This document shows positions 1 through 5,066 of a stretch of 10,174 nt of DNA, in pieces. The notes under the pieces were generated by a model that saw nothing but the letters and a program-made list of their open reading frames with translations, did no database searches and was not told where the DNA came from. How positions within the stretch are numbered: the stretch's first letter is position 1; the number at the start of each line of letters is the position of its first letter. A program made the translations under genes and the position numbers. This DNA comes from Acidobacteriaceae bacterium (lineage in GTDB: Bacteria; Acidobacteriota; Terriglobia; Terriglobales; Acidobacteriaceae): NCBI GenBank assembly GCA_030838305.1, contig JAUTWY010000590.1, forward strand, positions 1-10,174, written 5' to 3'.

Positions 1-1300
1 CCGCAAACGCCTGCTTCGCCGCGGCAATAGTCTGCTGAACGTCCTCTTCCGTGTGCGTCGCGCCCAAAAAAGCCGCCTCGTACTGCGAAGGCGGCAAATA
101 AATTCCGTTGTCGAGCATACCGCGAAAGAATTTTCCAAACGCTTCCGTATTCGATTTCGCCGCCGAATCCCAGTCCGTCACCGGCCCCGGTGTGAAAAAC
201 CAGGTAAACATCGACCCCACCCGGTTGTAACACAGCGGCACGCCAGCATCCTTAGCGGACGCCGCCACTCCCTCCACCAACTCTCGACTCAACTTTTCGA
301 TCCGCGGATAAATTTCCTGCTTCTGATCGCGCAAATGTTTCAACATCGCGCACCCCGCTGCCATCGCGAGCGGATTGCCGGACAACGTGCCCGCCTGATA
401 CATCGGACCCAGCGGCGCTACCAGGTTCATAATCTCGCTCGATCCGCCATAGGCGCCCACCGGCAGCCCTCCGCCGATAATCTTTCCCATCGTCGTCAGA
501 TCAGGACGAATACTATAGAGTTCCTGTGCTCCGCCAAACGCCACGCGAAATCCCGTCATCACTTCATCAAAAATGAGTACAGCCTTCTCTCGCTCGGTTA
601 TCATGCGCAACGCCACAAGATAGTCATCCGCGGCAGGAACGCACCCCATATTACCCACCACCGGTTCGACGATTACGCACGCGATCTGATGTTTGAATTT
701 CTGAAAGGCATACTCCACCGCCTTGCTGTCGTTGAAGGGCAAGGCCAGCGTGAATTGGGTGAATTCCTCGGGAACGCCCGCCGATCCCGGGATCCCCAGC
801 GTCGCTACGCCCGATCCCGCCTTCACCAGCAGGGAGTCAGAGTGCCCGTGGTAGCAACCCTCGAATTTCACAATGTATTTGCGCTTGGTATAAGCCCGCG
901 CCAGCCGGATCGCCGACATGGTCGCTTCGGTTCCGGAACTCACGAAGCGAACCTTCTGCATGGGCGGAAGCGCCGCCAGCACCAACTCGGCCAAGTCGGC
1001 TTCCGAAGGTGTCGACGCGCCAAAGCTCGTGCCGTTGCAAGCCGCGCCCACAATGGCATCCAGTACGTCCGGCGCGGCATGGCCAAGAATCAGCGGTCCC
1101 CACGATCCAACATAGTCGATGAACTCGTTTTCATCGGCGTCCCAAATGTGCGAGCCCTTGCCCCGCACGATAAATGGCGGATCTCCCCCCACAGACCCAA
1201 AGGCACGCACCGGCGAATTCACCCCGCCGGGAATCATGCTTTCGGCGCGTTTCTGCAAACGACGCGACTGCTCGACCTTTCGAGACGTCGTAGACGGCAT
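1..1300 (-). CDS. hemL: Glutamate-1-semialdehyde 2,1-aminomutase, 3' end cut by window
   Basis: PLP-dependent class III aminotransferase-fold enzyme that converts glutamate-1-semialdehyde to 5-aminolevulinate, the last step of the C5 route to heme and other tetrapyrroles; cytoplasmic. I translated the minus strand: 433 residues are visible, beginning MPSTTSRKVEQSRR. Family hallmarks follow in order: IPGGVNSPVRAF (about 23-34), DYVGSWGPLILGH (62-74), SSGTEAT (121-127), FEGCYHGHSDS (146-156), DEVMTGFR (245-252, the Asp that contacts the PLP ring nitrogen) and MGKIIGGGLPVGAYGG with K273 as the Schiff-base lysine. HemL proteins are usually about 425-430 residues, so only the extreme C-terminus and stop are missing beyond base 1. 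The ATG at 1300 is chosen because a GGGAG ribosome site lies a few bases upstream and the N-terminus matches the family. No other tetrapyrrole gene is in the window, so operon membership downstream cannot be judged. Confidence 0.97.
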   Translation of the reverse strand, partial: MPSTTSRKVEQSRRLQKRAESMIPGGVNSPVRAFGSVGGDPPFIVRGKGSHIWDADENEFIDYVGSWGPLILGHAAPDVLDAIVGAACNGTSFGASTPSEADLAELVLAALPPMQKVRFVSSGTEATMSAIRLARAYTKRKYIVKFEGCYHGHSDSLLVKAGSGVATLGIPGSAGVPEEFTQFTLALPFNDSKAVEYAFQKFKHQIACVIVEPVVGNMGCVPAADDYLVALRMITEREKAVLIFDEVMTGFRVAFGGAQELYSIRPDLTTMGKIIGGGLPVGAYGGSSEIMNLVAPLGPMYQAGTLSGNPLAMAAGCAMLKHLRDQKQEIYPRIEKLSRELVEGVAASAKDAGVPLCYNRVGSMFTWFFTPGPVTDWDSAAKSNTEAFGKFFRGMLDNGIYLPPSQYEAAFLGATHTEEDVQQTIAAAKQAFA

Positions 1301-1345
1301 CAAGTGCTCCCGCCAGAAAAAAGAGATCAACCTCGGCGACGGCTT

Positions 1346-1375
1346 ACTATACCAGCGACGTCATGCAGAAATTAA
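1346..1375 (-). promoter_or_regulatory. Putative hemL promoter (extended -10)
   Basis: Read on the minus strand, TATAGT occupies 1351-1346 and is preceded by TGG, giving the extended -10 pattern TGnTATAnT. An 18-base spacer separates it from a weak -35-like TTAATT at 1375-1370. Predicted transcription start is about 1339, a leader of roughly 39 bases before the hemL ATG at 1300. This is a motif match only. The strong -10 with TG extension makes up for the poor -35 hexamer. Confidence 0.5.
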
Positions 1376-1462
1376 CCCAATATTCACGATTTTGCCATCA
1401 CCGCGCAAGATCGCGCAGATATCGTAGGTTCATCACGTCGCCCTTCTAACCGGGAGGGTTTC

Positions 1463-1498
1463 AAAGGACAGCTTCGGGGGCTCCGGGCTGTCCTTTTT
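1463..1498 (+). terminator. Rho-independent terminator-like hairpin with no obvious upstream gene
   Basis: AAAGGACAGC (1463-1472) pairs perfectly with GCTGTCCTTT (1487-1496). The 14-base interior can add a CGG/CCG helix (1475-1477 with 1483-1485), and the right arm runs into a five-T tract (1494-1498). The T tract is on the plus-strand side, so it would stop rightward transcription. No plus-strand gene ends here: hemL leaves leftward from 1300 and the porin starts at 1583. It may end an unannotated small RNA, act as an attenuator in a long porin leader, or block transcription entering the porin. The stem is clear; the role is open. Confidence 0.6.
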
Positions 1499-1582
1499 GC
1501 TATTCTGCTCACGCGGCTTGAATCTCGTGTGAAAGTGGGTCGACTTTTCCACGCGGCGTCTCGTTAAGACCCTATCCACATC

Positions 1583-3049
1583 GTGAACGTGAAATGGAAA
1601 ATTAGATTCACCAATCCCCGGCGATACTGCTTGGCGGCATTGGTCACGGCAGTTATGGTCCTCGCTTTGACGCTCGGCGCGGTGGCGCAACAGCCGGCCG
1701 ATTCTTCCCCGGGAAACTCGGACGCCGCTCCCCAAGCCCCGTCCAACGCGACTGACACTCCCTCCGACGATGGTGTCGAGACGATGTTGCCGCACTTCAA
1801 GAACACGCGCTTCTGGCTCTCCGGCCAGGCGAATTTCATTTTCCAAACTCATCCTCCATTTCATGCAGCCTACAGCGGCGGTAACAGTCTCAGGCCTAAT
1901 TACGAGAAAGCCACATCGCGCGTGCTGACGCTCTATACCGGCGTACGCCTCAATAGTTCGACAGAGCTTCTGGTCGACATCGAAGAGGCCGGGGGCGCCG
2001 CTCTCAGCACGGGCTTGGGACTCGCGGGCGATACGAATCTCGATATTGTGCGCAATCCTTCCTTAAGCAAAGCGCCTTACTTGGGGCGTGGCATGATTCA
2101 CAAAGTGTTTGCCCTGAGCAAGGATAAGGTCGAAAACCAGCGCAGTTTTCTCTCTTTGTTTGATGAATTGCCCCGCCGCCGCTTGGAAATCCGCATCGGC
2201 AAATTCAGCATGCCCGATTTCTTCGACATCAACTCCGCGGGCTCCGACACTCACTTTCAATTCGCCAACTGGACCATCGACAACAACGGCGCCTTCGACT
2301 ACGCCGCCGATACACGGGGCTACACCGTCGGCGTCGTCGCCGACTTCGAAGATCGCAACTGGGGCTTCCGCTTCGCCGAAGCGCTTATGCCCAAGGTAGC
2401 AAATGGGATTGATCTGGTATGGAAGCCATGGCAGGTCCACGCGGAAAACTTTGAATATGAATTGCGCCATGGCGTGATCCCCAAAAAGCCCGGAGTGATC
2501 CGCCTCCTGACCTACACCAATTACGCCAACATGGGCATCTATCGTCAGGCGATTGCCAATTTCGAAGATGGCCTCACGCCCGTGCCGGAGATCACGAACC
2601 ATCCCCGGCACATCACGCGCAAATTCGGTTTCGGCGTCAACCTCGAACAGAATCTCACGCACTACCTGACCGCCTTCGGACGCTTCGGCTGGGATAGCGG
2701 CAAGACCGAGTCCTTCGCCTATACCGAAGTCGACCAAACTTTCGCTGGAGGACTGGGCGCAAACGGTGCATGGTGGCGCCGCAAGCAGGATCGCGCCGGC
2801 ATCGCCTTCGTCACCAACGCAATCTGCAAAGATCACCAAACCTACCTCGCCGATGGCGGCCTTGGCTTCCTCCTCGGCGATGGCCACCTGAACTACGGCC
2901 GCGAAAACATCTTCGAGTCCTACTACACAGTTCATGCCGGGCGCGGCATCTACCTCGCTCCGGGCCTGCAACACATCGAAAACCCCGGCTACAATCGCGA
3001 CCGCGGCCCCGTGGTGGTCCCCTCATTCCGTGCCCACGTCGAATTCTAA
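1583..3049 (+). CDS. Exported carbohydrate porin-like outer-membrane protein (OprB family)
   Basis: Predicted 488-residue outer-membrane beta-barrel. The N-terminus has basic residues (K4, K6, R8, R13, R14), a hydrophobic core at about 16-33 and a likely signal-peptidase cleavage after AVA (residue 35). A short Pro/Ser/Asp-rich linker (36-70) precedes the barrel. The barrel has alternating aromatic/polar strands, for example FWLSGQANFIFQTHPPF, LEIRIGKFSMPDFFDIN, DTRGYTVGVVADFEDRNWGFRF and LMPKVANGIDL, and the protein ends in HVEF, the terminal Phe typical of barrel proteins handed to the BAM complex. The GRENIFESYY region near the C-terminus and overall layout fit the OprB carbohydrate-selective porins, which pass sugars into the periplasm; substrate cannot be read from sequence. 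Start is GTG at 1583, with a second in-frame GTG at 1589 and an in-frame stop at 1565-1567; neither start has a clear ribosome site. It stands alone with no sugar-uptake partners. Confidence 0.78.
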   Translation: MNVKWKIRFTNPRRYCLAALVTAVMVLALTLGAVAQQPADSSPGNSDAAPQAPSNATDTPSDDGVETMLPHFKNTRFWLSGQANFIFQTHPPFHAAYSGGNSLRPNYEKATSRVLTLYTGVRLNSSTELLVDIEEAGGAALSTGLGLAGDTNLDIVRNPSLSKAPYLGRGMIHKVFALSKDKVENQRSFLSLFDELPRRRLEIRIGKFSMPDFFDINSAGSDTHFQFANWTIDNNGAFDYAADTRGYTVGVVADFEDRNWGFRFAEALMPKVANGIDLVWKPWQVHAENFEYELRHGVIPKKPGVIRLLTYTNYANMGIYRQAIANFEDGLTPVPEITNHPRHITRKFGFGVNLEQNLTHYLTAFGRFGWDSGKTESFAYTEVDQTFAGGLGANGAWWRRKQDRAGIAFVTNAICKDHQTYLADGGLGFLLGDGHLNYGRENIFESYYTVHAGRGIYLAPGLQHIENPGYNRDRGPVVVPSFRAHVEF

Positions 3050-3060
3050 GCAGCCACACC

Positions 3061-3148
3061 TGCCTGAGTTTGGGTGGCGCAGCGGGTCCAGCGCTGCGAG
3101 AGTAGTTCTCCGATGAGACCCGGCTCTAGCCGCTGAGGTGCCCAGGCA
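3061..3148. repeat. Structured intergenic element between convergent genes
   Basis: TGCCTG (3061-3066) can pair with CAGGCA (3143-3148), enclosing a seven-base-pair hairpin CGCAGCG/CGCTGCG (3078-3084 with 3092-3098, seven-base loop) and a smaller CGGC/GCCG hairpin with a TCTA loop (3121-3132). The core GGCTCTAGCCGC at 3122-3133 recurs in the form GGCTnnAGCCGC twice at 8737-8788, suggesting a dispersed intergenic palindrome family. It fills the gap between the porin stop and the DUF427 stop and may help terminate both transcripts, although there is no strong T tract. I see no coding potential here. Confidence 0.45.
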
Positions 3149-3156
3149 AACACCGC

Positions 3157-3450
3157 CTATTTCTCTACCTTCACGCCCTTCCAGAACGCCACATAGCCCT
3201 TGATCTGCTTCGCTGCATCTTTCGGTTGGGGATAAAACCAAGCCGCGCCAGGATTCCGCTTACCATTGACTTCAACGTCGTAATAACTCGCAGTTCCTTT
3301 CCACGGACACACCGAGTGCGCATCGCTCGCCTTGAAATGTTCTCTCCGAATCGCATCCGGCGGAAAATATTGATTCCCCTCAATCTCCACTGTCGCATCG
3401 CTTTCGGCCAGCACCGCGCCGTCCCACATTGCTTTTGCCATCATGCCCAT
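3157..3450 (-). CDS. DUF427 domain protein
   Basis: Small cytoplasmic protein of 97 residues that is almost entirely one DUF427 domain; the family has known folds but no established reaction, so no function is assigned. Signature segments are AMWDGAVLAES (7-17), VEIEGNQYFPP (21-31), SVCPWKGTASYYDVEVNG (46-63) and AAWFYPQP (69-76), in the usual order. Start choice: the frame stays open to 3621, but conserved sequence begins only at MAKAMWDG. The ATG at 3450 has AGGA six bases upstream and gives the usual family length of about 90-100 residues. The alternative ATG at 3480 would add MKLPSLIGIY with only a weak AAGG. The gene is divergent from the dimethylargininase-like gene, with about 45 bases between start codons, so the two may share a control region. 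Confidence 0.85.
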   Translation of the reverse strand: MGMMAKAMWDGAVLAESDATVEIEGNQYFPPDAIRREHFKASDAHSVCPWKGTASYYDVEVNGKRNPGAAWFYPQPKDAAKQIKGYVAFWKGVKVEK

Positions 3451-3495
3451 ATAGATTCCTATCAGGCTTGGCAGTTTCATAACCTTGGGGGGGAA

Positions 3496-4392
3496 ATGCC
3501 GGAAGCAGTAACGAGCACGCGTTTTAGCGGACACTCGATGGTCGGCGCCCTGGAGCGCGTTATGGTCTGTTCTCCCCGCACCGCCGGCTGGAATCAACCG
3601 GACCGCGCAGCGCACTGGCAACAGCTAGGCTTCCACCATGCTCCCGACTTCGCACAAGCTCAAGCTCAGCATGAAGCCCTCTGCCGCGAATTGAAATCCG
3701 CAGGCGCAGAAATTCTCGAGATGCCCGGCGCGCCCGATCTCTCTCTCGATGCCGTCTACACGCACGACGCATCTCTCCCTACCGACTACGGCGTGATTGT
3801 GATGCGTCCCGGCAAGCCAAACCGCGTAGCTGAAGGCCCGCACCACTCCTCGTTCTGCGAGAGTCTCGACATTCCTACGCTCGGCGCGATCACGCCTCCC
3901 GGCGCTACCGAAGCCGGGGACATCGTGTGGCTCGACTCGAAAACTCTCGTCATCGGTCACGGCTATCGCACCAACCCCGCCGGCATCCAGCAGATGCGAG
4001 GTCTTCTGGCTCCCCACGGTGTGGAAGTTATTGCGGCTCAGCTCCCCTACGGCCCGGGCCCGTCCGCGTGTTTGCACCTGATGTCGCTGATCAGCCTGCT
4101 CGACGACCACACCGCTCTGGTCGACCTCCCCTGGCTCGCCGTGGAAACCGTCGAACTCCTCAAGTCTCGCGGGTTCAAATTCATCGAAATCGTCCCCTCC
4201 GAGCGCGACACACTCGCCTGCAACGTCCTCGCGCTGGGAAACAATCGCCTTCTCGCTATCGAAGAAAATTCCAAGACGAATGCCCGCCTCCGCCAAGCCG
4301 GTTTCGACCTCCGCACCTTCCCCGCTACCGAGATCTGCATCAACGGCAGTGGCGGCCCCACCTGTCTGACCCGGCCCCTGCTGCGTCAGTAA
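3496..4392 (+). CDS. Dimethylargininase / arginine-deiminase-like hydrolase
   Basis: 298-residue member of the guanidino-group-modifying (amidinotransferase/DDAH) superfamily, cytoplasmic, with no signal peptide. Family members hydrolyse arginine or methylated arginine to citrulline through a Cys-His-acid mechanism. Matching segments in order are YTHDASLPTDYG (89-99), MRPGKPNR (103-110), EAGD (139-142, the acidic site), RTNPAGIQQM (158-167), CLHLMSLIS (192-200, catalytic His194), ACNVLALG (241-248) and GGPTCLTRPL (286-295, nucleophile Cys290). The pattern and length are closer to DDAH than to bacterial ArcA arginine deiminases, which are about 400 residues; exact substrate is not decided. The frame is open back to 3226, but the upstream part overlaps DUF427 and does not look like the family. 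ATG at 3496 follows a G-rich run (GGGGGGG, 3487-3493); a shorter start at 3538 (MVGALERVMVC) is possible. No arginine-catabolism genes are adjacent. Confidence 0.83.
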   Translation: MPEAVTSTRFSGHSMVGALERVMVCSPRTAGWNQPDRAAHWQQLGFHHAPDFAQAQAQHEALCRELKSAGAEILEMPGAPDLSLDAVYTHDASLPTDYGVIVMRPGKPNRVAEGPHHSSFCESLDIPTLGAITPPGATEAGDIVWLDSKTLVIGHGYRTNPAGIQQMRGLLAPHGVEVIAAQLPYGPGPSACLHLMSLISLLDDHTALVDLPWLAVETVELLKSRGFKFIEIVPSERDTLACNVLALGNNRLLAIEENSKTNARLRQAGFDLRTFPATEICINGSGGPTCLTRPLLRQ

Positions 4393-4403
4393 CGAATCAC
4401 GTC

Positions 4404-4442
4404 GAGACAGGCGCCTCGGCTGTCCCGGCAGAGCGAAGCTCG
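4404..4442. repeat. Palindromic intergenic repeat, copy A
   Basis: GACAG (4406-4410) and CTGTC (4420-4424) form an imperfect hairpin. It is followed by GAGCGAAGCTCG (4431-4442), a short GAGC/GCTC hairpin with a GAA loop. The same two-part arrangement, with nearly the same bases, occurs at 8654-8692. The shared order and spacing of the two hairpins argues for a dispersed repeat rather than two unrelated terminators. It sits just after the dimethylargininase-like stop codon, so it may also help end that transcript. Confidence 0.6.
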
Positions 4443-4469
4443 CCGGCCCTCGCTTAGCCCTATGTTCTG

Positions 4470-4486
4470 TGCTATAATGTGTACAT
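4470..4486 (+). promoter_or_regulatory. Extended -10 promoter and possible operator of the toxin-antitoxin pair
   Basis: A perfect TATAAT at 4473-4478 is preceded by TGC, giving the extended -10 form TGnTATAAT. The -35 position (about 4450-4455) is weak. Transcription would begin near 4485, about 23 bases before the antitoxin ATG at 4508. An inverted repeat ATGT-GT-ACAT (4477-4486), with TGTACA at its heart, overlaps the -10 and start point. Ribbon-helix-helix antitoxins commonly repress their own promoter at such sites, so it is a reasonable operator candidate, by inference. Confidence 0.65.
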
Positions 4487-4507
4487 ATCACCACAACAGT
4501 GAATTCA

Positions 4508-4750
4508 ATGACGACTACCATGACCATCCGGCTGGAATCTGCGGTGAAAGACCGGCTTGAGCGCCTGTCCGAAGCCACCCGTCGCACCAAATCATTCCTC
4601 GCGGCAGAGGCCATTCGCGAGTATGTCGAGACAAACGAGTGGCAAATTCAGGAGATTCGCTCGGCAATTGCTGAGGCCAATGCGGGCGATTTCGCCAGCG
4701 ATCGAGACGTGACGACGCTCACGGACAACTGGGATGGCCACACAGATTAA
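4508..4750 (+). CDS. Ribbon-helix-helix (CopG/ParD-like) antitoxin
   Basis: 80-residue DNA-binding antitoxin. The N-terminus TMTIRLES forms the short beta strand of a ribbon-helix-helix fold. Two helices follow: AVKDRLERLSEATRRT, then SFLAAEAIREYVETNEWQ, with the conserved small-residue start of the second helix (RTKSFLAAEA). The C-terminal part (from about residue 45, acidic, ending DNWDGHTD) would wrap the toxin and neutralise it, as in ParD/RelB-type partners. The open frame starts at a GTG (4499), but the ATG at 4508 gives the usual family N-terminus; ATG 4520 is also possible. No strong ribosome site is seen. The stop overlaps the toxin start by 17 bases, the common translational coupling of such pairs. 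Autoregulation at the TGTACA-containing site upstream is likely. Confidence 0.88.
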   Translation: MTTTMTIRLESAVKDRLERLSEATRRTKSFLAAEAIREYVETNEWQIQEIRSAIAEANAGDFASDRDVTTLTDNWDGHTD

Positions 4751-5060
4751 GTGGCTCAGAACCGCCCTGAAAAACTTCGACGACGAAGTCAGTCATATTG
4801 CGGCCGATGATCCGGCTGCAGCCCGGTTAGTTGTACGGCGTCTCATGGAGGCAGTGACTCTGCTGTCCACGCAGCCAGCCGTGGGCCGTCCTGGCCGGGT
4901 GGCGGGTACACGTGAATTGCTGGTACCCAGAACGCGGCACCTAATTCCTTACCGCGTGCGACGGGGAGTGATCGAAATTCTGCGTGTCTTCCATGCTTCC
5001 CGCCGTCCCGTCCAAGCGTTGGTGAGTGGACCAAGTCAGCGCCCGCTCCTGCTAAAATAA
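4734..5060 (+). CDS. RelE/ParE-superfamily toxin
   Basis: 108-residue basic protein of the RelE/ParE toxin fold. Recognisable parts are the N-terminal strand and helix (IKWLRTALKNFDDEVSHIA), the DDPAAARLVVRRLMEAV helix, the family signature GRPGRVAGTRELLV (51-64), a basic strand TRHLIPYRV and the C-terminal strand EILRVFHASRR. RelE members cut mRNA on the ribosome and ParE members poison gyrase. GRPGR-GTREL together with a ribbon-helix-helix partner leans to ParE, but the target is not decided by sequence. The C-terminus (VQALVSGPSQRPLLLK) is somewhat longer than usual. Its ATG lies inside the antitoxin's end, and its stop is only six bases before the mfd start. Codon third positions are more mixed than in mfd, consistent with, but not proving, acquisition by transfer. 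Confidence 0.88.
   Translation: MATQIKWLRTALKNFDDEVSHIAADDPAAARLVVRRLMEAVTLLSTQPAVGRPGRVAGTRELLVPRTRHLIPYRVRRGVIEILRVFHASRRPVQALVSGPSQRPLLLK
5050..5058 (+). promoter_or_regulatory. Possible mfd -10 inside the toxin end
   Basis: TGCTAAAAT at 5050-5058 fits the extended -10 form TGnTAAAAT. A start about seven bases downstream would fall near 5065, right at the mfd ATG (5067). There is no convincing -35. If real, mfd would have a leaderless transcript independent of the toxin-antitoxin promoter, which fits the absence of a ribosome site before mfd. Motif-only evidence. Confidence 0.3.
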
Positions 5061-5066
5061 TCCTGC

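Noticed and set aside
53..1375. A 440-codon plus-strand open frame opposite hemL
   Set aside because: Its product is Arg/His-rich with no recognisable domain, and the minus strand encodes an unmistakable HemL. It is an antisense shadow caused by GC-biased codon use.
1430..1470. tRNA-like segment around CTTCTAACC followed by GGGTTTCAAA
   Set aside because: It recalls an arginine tRNA anticodon loop and a T loop, but the bases flanking the loop do not pair and no acceptor stem exists.
3226..3495. N-terminal extension of the dimethylargininase-like gene
   Set aside because: The frame is open, but this stretch is antisense to conserved DUF427 residues, and family similarity begins only after about 3538.
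4404..5060. Toxin-antitoxin pair as part of a larger mobile element
   Set aside because: No transposase, integrase, terminal inverted repeats or target duplication flank it. Only the palindromic repeat lies upstream, and mfd follows directly.
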